NCBI GenBank assembly: GCA_945876185.1
Contig: CAMCMZ010000005.1
Location: forward strand, 33,383-97,382
DNA from: Candidatus Kuenenia stuttgartensis
GTDB lineage: Bacteria; Planctomycetota; UBA11346
Direction of reading: 5' to 3'
Length of the DNA stretch: 64,000 nt
The notes under the pieces were generated by a model. It did no database searches. It saw only the letters and a program-made list of their open reading frames with translations, and had not been told where the DNA came from. This document shows positions 44,969-53,300 of this stretch, in pieces. The translations under genes and the position numbers were made by a program. Every line of letters starts with the position of its first letter. The stretch's first letter is position 1.

Positions 44969-45675
44969 GTCCCGAGGACCGCCTGCCCCGCCGCGGTCCC
45001 TTCATCGCCGGCCCCGTCGGTCCGGTCCTGTACACCAACCCCTTGGCCAGCGCCGCCGATCTCGCCGACTGGCGGCTGGAAGGCCAGGCGACGCTGACCT
45101 GGCCACAGGGCCGCCTGCGCCTGGAGGCCGTTCTACCGGCCAGCGCCGGGCAGAAGGCCAACCACGTCCTGTGGTGCCCACGGGTCTTCCCCGATGGCGT
45201 GGCGATCAGTTTCGACTTCCATCCACTGAGCGAAATAGGCTTGGCCATGCTGTGGTTCGCCGCCACCGCCCGGGGCGGCGGCGACCTGTTCGATCCTGGC
45301 CTGCCGGTGCGCAGCGGCGAGTACGACCAGTACCGCTTCGGCGCCATCGACGCCTACCATGCCGCCTATTACCGGCGCGGCCGGCCAGGCGCCTTCCAGA
45401 TCTGCAATCTGCGCAAAAGCCATGGATTCCATCTGGTCGCCCAGGGTGGCGATCCGATCCCGGCCCGCGCCTGGCAGCCGCCCTACCGCATCCGCATGCT
45501 GATCCGGAGCGGCCACCTCCAGTTCGAAATCGACGACTTGGTGGTCTATGCCTGGCATGACGAAGGCACCATCGGCGGCCTGCCGTTGGGACCAGGCCGC
45601 ATCGGCTTTCGCCAGATGTCGCCGCTGGTGGCCGAATACGCCAACCTGGAGATCCGGGCGCTGGATCCGGAATGA
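44956..45675 (+). CDS. DUF1961-family protein, YesU-like
   Basis: A 239-residue beta-sandwich (concanavalin-like) protein: LYTNPLASAADLADWRLEGQ, HVLWCPRVFPDGVAISFDFHP, AMLWFAATARGGGDLFDP, HAAYYRRGRPGAFQICNLRKSHGFHLVAQGGDP and GRIGFRQMSPLVAEYANLEI (in parts) are the family blocks. Bacillus YesU belongs to the same family and sits in the rhamnogalacturonan operon, as does YetA, so this pairing supports the pathway assignment. The GTG start at 44956 overlaps the upstream stop. Its activity is unproven; carbohydrate binding or hydrolysis of a side group is likely. Confidence 0.82.
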   Translation: MDHLSPEDRLPRRGPFIAGPVGPVLYTNPLASAADLADWRLEGQATLTWPQGRLRLEAVLPASAGQKANHVLWCPRVFPDGVAISFDFHPLSEIGLAMLWFAATARGGGDLFDPGLPVRSGEYDQYRFGAIDAYHAAYYRRGRPGAFQICNLRKSHGFHLVAQGGDPIPARAWQPPYRIRMLIRSGHLQFEIDDLVVYAWHDEGTIGGLPLGPGRIGFRQMSPLVAEYANLEIRALDPE

Positions 45676-45838
45676 GCTGCCGTTGCCCTGGCCCTGCCGC
45701 CTGGTCTGGCGCGACGGAGCCTGGCAGACCGTCGAGCTGCCGGCGGGATGGACCAGATCGAACCCCGGACCAGGCCCCTAAAGCCCAGTGGTTTGACAAC
45801 GGATGATCTCGGTCCTGCACTCGGTCCTGGCATCAGAC

Positions 45839-46678
45839 TCAGCGTTCGATCTGTCGGGCCCAGGTCGCTGGCGGCTGTCCGAATCGTTGACGGAAAGCAG
45901 CTGTAAACGCAGCCCGGTCGCGCCAGCCGCAGGCCGGGCCGACCGCCTTCAGCGGCTCGCCCCGGCGCAGGGCCTCGGCGGCCCGATCCAAGCGCAGGTC
46001 GCGCAGCATGCGCTGCGGACTGGTGCCGGTCTCGGCCTGGAAAAGCCGCAGGAAGCGACCCAGGGAGAGTCCGGCCGCACGGGACAGCGCGGCGTTGTCC
46101 CAGGCGGTGCCGGGATCGGCCTGCATGCGGTCGATGGCGGTGCGGATGCGCACGTCGGCTGGTCCGACCTGCCAGCTGGTTGCGGGCAGGGTGGTGCAAA
46201 GCAGGGCCACCAGGGCGGTGGTGGCCACGGCCTCGGCAGCAGTGGGTGGCTGCCGGGCGATTTGGGCGCCGGCGCAGGTGCGCACCAAGGCGACCTCGGT
46301 CGGTCCCATGGGATGCAGCAACGGCCGGTCGGGCCGGCAAGCCAGACCTAGACGCAGGGACAGGTAGAACTGGATGCAGGCTCCCGAAATCCGCCGTTCC
46401 ACCACCAGGCCGGGCGGGAACAGCACGATGACGTCGGCGTCCTGGCGCGCCTGGTGCCGGCGACCATCTGCGGTCCATCCCAGCGTTGCCTCCGGGCGGT
46501 CGATCCAGGACAGGCCCCAATGCGGCGACGCGCCCACACCCATTTCGTCCGGCTGGACCCAGCGGCAGCCACCGTGCAGCACCGTCCAGGAGGGTATGGT
46601 GATGGGTCGGTCCCGGGGCGGCCGCTGGCGTGGCACCGGGCCGAGGCCGGCGAGAAGATCCGCAGGAGCCTCATCCAT
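45839..46678 (-). CDS. AraC-family regulator, paralogue of 36460-37308
   Basis: 279 residues from the ATG matching the paralogue's start (MDEAPADLLAGLGP); the frame is open to 46729. The HTH pair at about 180-275 (AWDNAALSRAAGLSLGRFLRLFQ, CGWRDRAAFTAAFRQRFGQPPATWARQIER in parts) is nearly the same as in the paralogue. It is divergent from the truncated YetA leader and the GH127 gene across copy C of the module and likely controls them, perhaps also copy B, which has lost its own regulator. The gap 45676-45838 before its stop holds a stub encoding WPCRLVWRDGAWQTVELP, probably a broken gene end. Confidence 0.9.
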   Translation of the reverse strand: MDEAPADLLAGLGPVPRQRPPRDRPITIPSWTVLHGGCRWVQPDEMGVGASPHWGLSWIDRPEATLGWTADGRRHQARQDADVIVLFPPGLVVERRISGACIQFYLSLRLGLACRPDRPLLHPMGPTEVALVRTCAGAQIARQPPTAAEAVATTALVALLCTTLPATSWQVGPADVRIRTAIDRMQADPGTAWDNAALSRAAGLSLGRFLRLFQAETGTSPQRMLRDLRLDRAAEALRRGEPLKAVGPACGWRDRAAFTAAFRQRFGQPPATWARQIER

Positions 46679-46778
46679 GGCCGACAGGGTCACTTCCGCC
46701 CACATCAGGGCAACCCTTCCTCCAATCAATGGCTGGGAACTTGGCGCTGATGGTCATCATCGGTTGCAGGAGTTGACC
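46637..46778. repeat. AraC/YetA divergent promoter module, copy C
   Basis: Third copy of the divergent module. It retains the AraC start on the minus strand and, on the plus strand, the ribosome site GCAGGAG and ATG (46779) of a YetA copy that is broken after 11 codons. Confidence 0.65.
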
Positions 46779-46844
46779 ATGACCGACCTTCCTCCGCGCT
46801 GGCTTGACGGAAGCTGCACACGCACCTGCGGGCGATTCCAATGA
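46779..46844 (+). pseudogene. truncated YetA start acting as a 21-residue leader
   Basis: The frame reads MTDLPPRWLDG, matching MTDIPLRWLDG at the start of the YetA-like protein, then diverges (SCTRTCGRFQ) and stops. Its TGA overlaps the GH127 start (ATGA at 46841). It keeps a good GGAG ribosome site, while the GH127 gene has none of its own, so this stub probably delivers ribosomes to GH127. Confidence 0.65.
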
Positions 46845-48508
46845 ACGACAATCCCTTGAAGACGATTGCCGCCCGCGATGTGAAAGTGGGCGGGCTGATT
46901 GGGCGACGCATCGAACTGACTTGGCAGAACAACCTGCTGGCGATCAATTGGGAACGGGATTTCCTAGCCCCGTTCCTCGCGAAAAACAGCGATGCCGGTG
47001 CCTATATCGGTTTGGGAAAATCATTGGATGGTCTGGTGCGCTTGGCGGCGCATACCGGGGATGGACGCCTTCTTGCCCGGCGCCAGCAGATCCTGGACAC
47101 GCTCCTGCCGGCCCAGGAAGCAGACGGCTACCTCGGCATCTACCGGCCTGCCGACCGGGCGATCCCCACCTGGGATGCCCACGAGCAGGCGTATGTGCTG
47201 ATGGCCTTGGTGGTGGATTGGCAGTTGTTCCGCCAGGAACGGTCTTTGGCATCTGCGCAACGTCTCGGTCGCTGGCTGGTGTCGCAAATTCCGTCCACGT
47301 CGCTCCATCTCGTCGGCAAACGGACCTGGCAGGGCCAGGTTTCTTTCCTCTCCCGCCAACTCGTCCTGACCGGATTGGATCGGGCGTTGCTGGCGCTGTA
47401 TCGCGCGACCGGCGAGCCGTCGTTGCTTGAATATTGCGTGGAGACCTTGGGGGTGGCGGAGTGGGATCAGCCGATCGTCGAGGGCCGGTTCGGGCCGATC
47501 GAAGGACACGTGTACTGTTTCTTGTCGCATTGCCTGGCCCAGTTGGATCTGTTCGAGATCACGGGCGACCGCAGCCTGCTCACCCAGACTCGACGCGCCC
47601 TCGAATACCTCCGCGACGGACGAGCGCTGGTCATCAGCGGCACCAACGGCATCACGGAATGCTGGCATTCCGACCAGACCGGTACTGGCGACCTGGGCGA
47701 GACCTGCGCCGTGGCCTACCTGATCCGGCTGCTTTCCCACCTGCTCCAGATCGAGGGCGACGGCTGGTATGGCGACTGGATGGAGCGCTCCATCTACAAC
47801 GCGCTCTTTGCCGCCCAGTCGCCCGACGGCCGTCGATTGAGCTACTACGTACCGTTGGAGGGCGAACGCCATTATTGGGACCGCGACACCTATTGCTGTC
47901 CTGGAAACTTCCGCCGCATCATCGGCGAACTTCCAGAGATGATCGTCTACCGCCAGGCCGATGGCGTCACGGTGAACCTGTACACCGAATCCAACGTCAC
48001 CACCGCACTGGCCGACGGCACCCCGCTGGTGCTGCGGCAGCACACGGACTATCCGCACTCCGGCCAGGTCCGCCTGGACGTCGAACCGGCCCGGCCGGCG
48101 CGATTCGTAGTACGCCTGCGCCGACCGGCCTGGTGCACGGATTTCGCGGTGGCCGTCAACGGCGTGACCGTTTCACCGGTCGGCGGCCCGCATTTCCTGG
48201 CGCTATCGCGCGAATGGCGTCCGGGCGACCAAGTGACGATCGCCATGCCGATGCCGTGGCGACTCGTACGCGGATTCCGCAAACAGGCTGGCAAGGTCGC
48301 CGCCATGCGCGGACCTCAGCTCTATTGCCAGGCGACTGCGGCGGATGCGGCGGCCGAGTTCCAGACGGACGGCATCGCGACGAATCTGGGGCTGCTGGAA
48401 TTCCCGGATCCCGGTGGCCGGGCAACCTACTTCGCTTGTACCGACTCGCCGCTGCTGACCGACGACGAGCTTTTCCCCCAAGGCCTGGCTGAATCGCAGG
48501 AGAAATGA
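46841..48508 (+). CDS. GH127 family glycoside hydrolase, probable beta-L-arabinofuranosidase
   Basis: A 555-residue protein of the DUF1680/GH127 family with an alpha/alpha barrel and C-terminal beta domains. The zinc-thiolate site is complete: ETC (Glu about 287, Cys about 289) and the CC pair in YCCPGNFRR (about 351-352), the latter supplying the nucleophilic Cys. WERDFLAPF and GEGDGWYGDWMERSIYNALFAAQSPDGRR-type blocks are typical. No signal peptide, so it acts on imported oligosaccharides. Compared with 59740-62067 it lacks the NPCBM module. It sits inside a disrupted YetA copy, with YetA pieces on both sides. Confidence 0.9.
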   Translation: MNDNPLKTIAARDVKVGGLIGRRIELTWQNNLLAINWERDFLAPFLAKNSDAGAYIGLGKSLDGLVRLAAHTGDGRLLARRQQILDTLLPAQEADGYLGIYRPADRAIPTWDAHEQAYVLMALVVDWQLFRQERSLASAQRLGRWLVSQIPSTSLHLVGKRTWQGQVSFLSRQLVLTGLDRALLALYRATGEPSLLEYCVETLGVAEWDQPIVEGRFGPIEGHVYCFLSHCLAQLDLFEITGDRSLLTQTRRALEYLRDGRALVISGTNGITECWHSDQTGTGDLGETCAVAYLIRLLSHLLQIEGDGWYGDWMERSIYNALFAAQSPDGRRLSYYVPLEGERHYWDRDTYCCPGNFRRIIGELPEMIVYRQADGVTVNLYTESNVTTALADGTPLVLRQHTDYPHSGQVRLDVEPARPARFVVRLRRPAWCTDFAVAVNGVTVSPVGGPHFLALSREWRPGDQVTIAMPMPWRLVRGFRKQAGKVAAMRGPQLYCQATAADAAAEFQTDGIATNLGLLEFPDPGGRATYFACTDSPLLTDDELFPQGLAESQEK

Positions 48509-48633
48509 CCCTATACGCTGCGAATCCAGCTGCTGCCGGATCAGATTGAGGACATCAGGTCAATCAGCACCAGCGGTCTCGCAGTTATCCCAACATACCC
48601 ATGATCACAAGGACCCGACTCTCATGAAGAATC

Positions 48634-48786
48634 GTGACCTTCGCCGCTGATCATTCCTATGCCTGCAATCGGCTGGTCTCGATCTTCGGCGGCGCCGAGG
48701 CCTGGATGGAACTGGCCGACCGGCTCGACGATCCCGCCTTCGCCGATGCGGTGGCAGAGCAGGGCGTGGCCCACGCCCTGCCCGCA
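48634..48786 (+). pseudogene. internal fragment of a YetA-like gene
   Basis: About 150 bp nearly identical to 44466-44620 of the intact YetA-like gene; it encodes LVSIFGGAEAWMELADRLDD and then PAFADAVAEQGVAHAL. No start or downstream part is present. Together with the stub at 46779 it shows that a second YetA gene once occupied this place. The gap 48509-48633 before it has no recognisable feature. Confidence 0.85.
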
Positions 48787-48805
48787 AGCGGTCAGACCAC
48801 TGACG

Positions 48806-50953
48806 TCAGCCCGCGTCCTGGACGCAGCGGAAGCCGACATTGTCGCAGCGGTCAAGCCCGGGATGAATGAGCAGCATTTTCTCATGCACATCGGCGGGTT
48901 GGGCGTCGCTGGTCGGATACCAGGCCGGACCGCTGACGATGCGGAAGCTGCCGCCGCGCAGCATCGCATAGCGGGTATGGCCGTCGTCGCGTTGGCTTTC
49001 GGTCCATTCCCAGACATTGCCGCAGAGGTCGAGCACCCCGAACGGTGAAGCGCCCTGCGGGTAGCGATCGACCGAGGTGGTGCCTTGGCTGGCGGTGTTG
49101 CACCGCTGCGGATCGGCGGCATTGCCCCAACTCTGATAGCAGGTCGGTTTGATCTTCCAGTCATCCAGGACCCAATGCAGGCGACGGTGATGGTCGTCCG
49201 GGTCGTCGCTCCACGGCCACAGTCGCCCTTGCGGACCTTGGGCGGCGAACTGCCATTCTTCTTCAGTCGGCAGGCGTTTACCGGCCCAGTGGGCATAGGC
49301 GCGGGCATCATCGAGGTCGACGAAGACCACCGGATGGTCGGCGAGGTGGGCCGGGAAGATCCAACGCCAGGGTTCGGCTTCAGCCCCGGCGGGACGTTGC
49401 CAATGATTCAGGAAGCTGGCGAGCACGCCTGGGGTGAAATGGGTTTGCCTGAGAAATTCAAGGAAACTGGCGTTCGTCACCTCGGTGCGATCGATCCAAT
49501 AGGGTCGCAGCCAGCAGTGGCGGGAGGGGTGGCCTTTGTCGTGCTGATCACCTTGGTAGTCGTAACAGGCGCCTTCGAAGATCGGCGCCGTGTTGTGGCG
49601 GACCTCCATGACAAAACGGCCACCCGGGATGAAGCACTGGTCGCCAGGATCCTGGCCGGCAGGGCGCGGCCGGGTGGGTTCCACTGGCCGTGGCAGGTGG
49701 GCAGCGGCCGTCGTCCGCCGACGGAATCCGAGATCCGCCAGGTGGATGACCGGCAGGGCGGGCGGGGGCGGGGCGGCGGCTGGTTGCATCAGCACGCATC
49801 CGGCGCCGTGCGCCGGCAAGCGCAGGCGGATCCGGCCCTGGTCGGGTTCGATCCGCTGGTCGTGCCACACATCATAAATGGTCGACTCAGCGCCGGCGGC
49901 GATGGTCAGGACCGCGGCATCGACCGGCTGATCGGTGGTGTTGAGCAGGGTGTACAGAACGTAATCGCCGCCGCGCCAGCGGTTGGCGTAGACCCCGGGC
50001 ACCAGAGTGCCGATCAGTGGTTGCCAGTCGGGATCCTGGAAGGCTTCGGCATACCGCCGCAACAGGGCCAGGCAGCGCCGCCACACCAGCCGGTCAGCCA
50101 CTGGCCAGGGATTCCACCAGCCGAAGATGTGCTCCCAGATGATCATGCCGCAGCCATTGAAGAAATACCGCTGGGCGACGATGCCGGGATGAGCGGTTTC
50201 GCGTTCGATGCCCCGGCCGGAAAAGCGCGGCTCCAGCCAGCGATTGAGCGGCAACTTGGGCGGGATCACCGGATCGCCTGGATATTTCTGCATCCACGAA
50301 CTGGTCACCCGGCCCAGGTCGGCGGGCGCCGGCCCCATTTCCAGATCGACGACCAGGTCTGGCGCTTCGCGCTCGATGGTTTCGATCAGAGTCGCGATCT
50401 CTTGCGGGGTACCTTCGATGTAGATCCCATCGGCGCCGATGCTGCGGGTCAGCTCGACCATCACCAGGTGGGCCGGACGTCCCTCAGCCCGGGTGCCGAC
50501 ATCCCAGGCGGTGAAACAAGTGTAGACCTTCACCCCGCGCTGGTGCGCCTCGTCCACCGCGGTGGCAAGGGCGGGCAGACCGCCGGGTAGCTCACGCAGG
50601 AGATCGAACTGGTTGCGTCCATCCAGCCCCAGGCGCGGGTAGGAATGCCAGAGCAGCACCACGTCGTAGCCACCGAATTCGCATTCGCCCTCAAGCAGGA
50701 ACTCGGTCATGCGGATCCGACCGCTGGCCGGATCAAGGAAACGCCGATCATAGACGCACAACACCGCTTCAGAAAAAACAGTCCGTTGCCAGGCCAGAGC
50801 TGGGCGGAGATATCGGCTGCGATCGATCTGCAGGCGCAACTGCTGACGCCAGGCGTTCAGCTCAGCCCGCCGGGCGGGATCGTCGCCAATATGACTCGCC
50901 AGGTTGACATAGGCCTCGTTGAGCGTCCATGGGCATGGAATCGAGGTCGACAT
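48806..50953 (-). CDS. fusion of a glycoside-hydrolase-like domain and a formylglycine-generating-enzyme-like domain
   Basis: Residues 1-400 resemble a TIM-barrel hydrolase followed by a small beta domain (GGYDVVLLWHSYPRLGLDGR, GADGIYIEGTPQEIA, YFFNGCGMIIWEHIFGWW, WRGGDYVLYTLLNTTDQPV). After a Pro linker, residues 450-715 form an FGE/SUMF1-type domain: YWIDRTEVTNASFLEFL, AYAHWAGKRLPTEEEWQFAA, GVLDLCGNVWEWTES, MLRGGSF and CDNVGFRCV. The second domain could be catalytic, but its active-site cysteines cannot be confirmed; in many bacterial relatives it is a binding module. No sulfatase lies nearby. No signal peptide seen. The combination is unusual. It reads toward the YetA fragment. Confidence 0.75.
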   Translation of the reverse strand: MSTSIPCPWTLNEAYVNLASHIGDDPARRAELNAWRQQLRLQIDRSRYLRPALAWQRTVFSEAVLCVYDRRFLDPASGRIRMTEFLLEGECEFGGYDVVLLWHSYPRLGLDGRNQFDLLRELPGGLPALATAVDEAHQRGVKVYTCFTAWDVGTRAEGRPAHLVMVELTRSIGADGIYIEGTPQEIATLIETIEREAPDLVVDLEMGPAPADLGRVTSSWMQKYPGDPVIPPKLPLNRWLEPRFSGRGIERETAHPGIVAQRYFFNGCGMIIWEHIFGWWNPWPVADRLVWRRCLALLRRYAEAFQDPDWQPLIGTLVPGVYANRWRGGDYVLYTLLNTTDQPVDAAVLTIAAGAESTIYDVWHDQRIEPDQGRIRLRLPAHGAGCVLMQPAAAPPPPALPVIHLADLGFRRRTTAAAHLPRPVEPTRPRPAGQDPGDQCFIPGGRFVMEVRHNTAPIFEGACYDYQGDQHDKGHPSRHCWLRPYWIDRTEVTNASFLEFLRQTHFTPGVLASFLNHWQRPAGAEAEPWRWIFPAHLADHPVVFVDLDDARAYAHWAGKRLPTEEEWQFAAQGPQGRLWPWSDDPDDHHRRLHWVLDDWKIKPTCYQSWGNAADPQRCNTASQGTTSVDRYPQGASPFGVLDLCGNVWEWTESQRDDGHTRYAMLRGGSFRIVSGPAWYPTSDAQPADVHEKMLLIHPGLDRCDNVGFRCVQDAG

Positions 50954-51126
50954 GAGGGTTCAGCTCCAAAGACGATTGAAGTGATTGATCACGGATCCAA
51001 GCGGTTCAAGCGGAATGGGGAATGGTGTGATACGCCCCAGACAGAATCTCGTTGAGGCGAACCACTGGCCAAGGGGCACGGTTGGCAGGCGAGGCCAGCA
51101 TCAGCCGGCCAAGCCGGCCAGATTCC

Positions 51127-51483
51127 TCACGGTGTCAGGGCCGCGACCTGGCAGACGATCCCCACCGACCGACCGGAACGGGTCGCGGTGGGCGCACTCG
51201 GCGGGATCACCGGATGCATCCGCAAGGTCGGATCGCCCATCAGGGCGATATGCACGCTGTGGCGGTTACACTCCCGTTCGGCCCGGCTGCCGAGGTAGGT
51301 GGTGAGGTTGTTCTGGGTCAACCGGGTGCTGAATCCGATGGTCTCGCCCACGGCCATGTGGTGGAAATACCAGTGTGGCCGGCCGGCCCAGGCGCAGGTC
51401 AGCGCCTGATTGCCGGAACCAAGCGGCGCCCGTTGCGGATTGTTGCGGCTATCCCGGTTACCGCGATCGCGGCGTGATCCGGG
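51127..51483 (-). pseudogene. 3' fragment of a large exported protein gene
   Basis: The minus strand encodes CAWAGRPHWYFHHMAVGETI, then VHIALMGDPTLRMHPVIPPS and a short tail. The HIALMGDPTLRMH segment resembles the end of exported cysteine-peptidase-like (C25-related) proteins of planctomycetes. There is no start, signal peptide or catalytic part. The fragment lies directly downstream of the methyltransferase gene on the same strand. Identification is tentative. Confidence 0.45.
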
Positions 51484-51485
51484 GA

Positions 51486-52403
51486 TCAGCCCCGCCGCAG
51501 CCAATGCACCATCCGCCCGCCACCGTCGCCCGGATCCGGTTGCGGATCGGGGCTGAGCCCGCTGGTCCGGGCCAACGCGTCGATCTCGGCACGTTCGTAG
51601 ATGCGCACGCTTTCGCGCCAGGTCGCCAGCATCTCGGCGCCACGCCGGATGGTCACATCTTTTTCCACCCGCGTGCCGGCGAGACGGCGCCGTTCGTGGA
51701 TGATCGCACCGTCGCGGCCGGGGCGCTGGGATTCGGGGACCAGAGTGGCGCGCAACCGGACGGGATCAGGCAGGTCGAGCACCAGCCAACCGCCTGGTTC
51801 GAGGAGGCGGGCGAGGCGGCCGAGCACGGCTGCGTTGGTGTCGTCGTCGAAGTAGCCGAACACGGTGAATAACAGGAAGATCGCCGAAAATGAAGCTTCC
51901 GGAAACGGCGGCAGGCGCAGGTCGGCCCGGGCCACCGCCCCGGCGGTGACGGGGCGGCGGCTGGCCACGGCCAGCAGATGGGATGAGAAATCGAAGCCGA
52001 TCGCGCGCAGGCCGGCGGCGCGCAGATGCGCCAGATGCCGCCCGGTGCCACAGCCGGCATCCAGCACCAAGGGCAGATGCCCGGACGCCGACCCCGGGAC
52101 CGCCAGGCTCCAGCCTGGCTCGGGGGTGTCCGCGTGGGCCGGGGCAACGGCTGCTCCCCGGATCGTTTCCTGGGCCGACGCGGATGGGTTACCGGACCTC
52201 ACGGAAACAGTCCCGGCCAGGCGTTGCCCGGCATCGTCCGGCCAGGCTGGTGCCTGGCGCTCCCGGGGGGGTGACCCGCGCAACCGCTTCAGCAGCGCTG
52301 CGACTTCGCGTCCGGCCAGGGCGTCGTCGCGATGGGCGTAGACCGACAAGTACTCGGCGCCGAAGGCGGATTCCCACCAGGGTTCTGCCTCGGGGCGGCT
52401 CAT
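51486..52403 (-). CDS. SAM-dependent methyltransferase with an in-frame repeat insertion
   Basis: Class I methyltransferase: the motif I glycine loop is LVLDAGCGTGRHLAHL, followed by AIGFDFSSHLL, ARADLRLPPF, FSAIFLLFTVFGYFDD and LARLLEPGGWLVLDLPDP. Between the N-terminal helix (ALAGREVAALLKRL) and motif I about 60 residues (beginning RGSPPRERQAPAWPDDAG) are encoded by a palindromic element at 52094-52266; normal relatives join these parts directly. The insertion keeps the frame, so the protein may still fold. The start at 52403 overlaps the HAD gene stop (ATGA). Substrate unknown, perhaps a small molecule. Confidence 0.82.
   Translation of the reverse strand: MSRPEAEPWWESAFGAEYLSVYAHRDDALAGREVAALLKRLRGSPPRERQAPAWPDDAGQRLAGTVSVRSGNPSASAQETIRGAAVAPAHADTPEPGWSLAVPGSASGHLPLVLDAGCGTGRHLAHLRAAGLRAIGFDFSSHLLAVASRRPVTAGAVARADLRLPPFPEASFSAIFLLFTVFGYFDDDTNAAVLGRLARLLEPGGWLVLDLPDPVRLRATLVPESQRPGRDGAIIHERRRLAGTRVEKDVTIRRGAEMLATWRESVRIYERAEIDALARTSGLSPDPQPDPGDGGGRMVHWLRRG
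52094..52266. repeat. palindromic element inserted in the methyltransferase gene
   Basis: The two ends (52094-52119 and 52241-52266) are inverted copies with 24 of 26 matches. Each contains its own palindrome, GCCAGGCTCCAGCCTGGC on the left and GCCAGGCTGGTGCCTGGC on the right. The interior is open in the methyltransferase frame. No transposase is present. Similar palindromic repeats occur in other gaps of the window, although the sequences differ. Confidence 0.65.
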
Positions 52404-53053
52404 CCGCGTTCCGCCTCGTCGATCACTTCGCTCAGATCCGCGAGGCAACGATCGGCGCCGGCCCGGGTCAGTCGGTCGGCGCTGATGAACGCCGGGATGG
52501 CGAGCACTCTGCAGCCGGCGGCGTGCGCGCTGGCGACGCCGGCCTCGCTGTCTTCGACCGCCAGGCAACGCTCGGCCGGCACGCCCAGGCGCGCGGCGGC
52601 GAGCAGATAGCCGGCCGGATCCGGCTTGTGGTGGACGACGTCCTCGCGGCAGATGCGGGCCGGGAAATCAGCGGCCACACCGGCGGCGGTGACGGCGGCG
52701 GTCGCGAGGTTCCGCGCTGAACTCGTGACGATCGCCCGACCCAGGCCGGTCTGCCGCAGCCAGGCGACGAGTTCGCGCCCGCCCTTGCCGAGTGCCAGAC
52801 CCTGGTCGCGGTAGATGCCGATCAGCACCTCAGTCTTTTGCCGCACCCAGGCGTCGGCGTCGCCCTGCACACCCTGGGCGGCCATGAGGTCGCGGTAGAA
52901 CACCGCGTCGCCGCGGCCGATGTTGCCGTGCAGGTCGGCCTCGGTCACGCGGATGCCGACGCGGGGCAGGAAGCGGCGGTGCGCCTCGAAATGGAGTGGT
53001 TCGGAATCGACCAGGGTGCCGTCGAGGTCGATGAGGATGGCTGCGGCGGTCAT
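52400..53053 (-). CDS. HAD-family phosphatase, beta-phosphoglucomutase/phosphoglycolate phosphatase-like
   Basis: A 217-residue HAD hydrolase. Motif I is ILIDLDGTLVDSEPLHFEAH (nucleophile and acid Asp), motif II is IVTSSARN, motif III Lys lies in EDVVHHKPDPAGYL, and motif IV is CLAVEDSEAGVASAHAAG. The cap is of type C1. Members dephosphorylate small sugar phosphates or isomerise them; which is not decidable here. The start at 53053 is chosen because upstream in-frame sequence lies in the palindromic element at 53118. It is coupled to the methyltransferase gene. Confidence 0.92.
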   Translation of the reverse strand: MTAAAILIDLDGTLVDSEPLHFEAHRRFLPRVGIRVTEADLHGNIGRGDAVFYRDLMAAQGVQGDADAWVRQKTEVLIGIYRDQGLALGKGGRELVAWLRQTGLGRAIVTSSARNLATAAVTAAGVAADFPARICREDVVHHKPDPAGYLLAAARLGVPAERCLAVEDSEAGVASAHAAGCRVLAIPAFISADRLTRAGADRCLADLSEVIDEAERG

Positions 53054-53117
53054 GGGCCTGCGGCTTGTAGGCCAGGCTTGCGCCGGTCCAGCACCTGCCC
53101 GCGCCTGCCCCCGGGGC

Positions 53118-53205
53118 GCCTCAAAAGTCGGGCTTCCTGGGAGCGCCGGCGTCTCGCCGGCCGAAAAGCAGCATCCGCAGGATGCCACCAACCGACTTTT
53201 GAGGC
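53118..53205. repeat. 88-bp MITE-like element with 14-bp perfect inverted ends
   Basis: The ends are GCCTCAAAAGTCGG (53118-53131) and its exact inverse (53192-53205). The interior has two further hairpins, GCCGGCG/CGCCGGC and GCATCC/GGATGC. It lies between the HAD gene and the exported protein at 53301. Confidence 0.7.
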
Positions 53206-53300
53206 AGCCCGCGCCTGCCCCGACTCTTGCCCCGACATCCGGCCCCTTCCGCATTCCTGCAGCGACACTAGTTTGACCCGCCAGTTCCGAGGGACCCACC

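Noticed and set aside
45676..45781. Separate short gene after the DUF1961 gene
   Set aside because: The frame encodes a plausible protein tail (WPCRLVWRDGAWQTVELP) but has no start; treated as a broken gene end in the text of the neighbouring AraC entry.
52404..52568. Upstream start for the methyltransferase at 52568
   Set aside because: That sequence is antisense-quality text (Arg-rich) overlapping the HAD gene, and the ATG at 52403 overlaps the HAD stop as in coupled genes.
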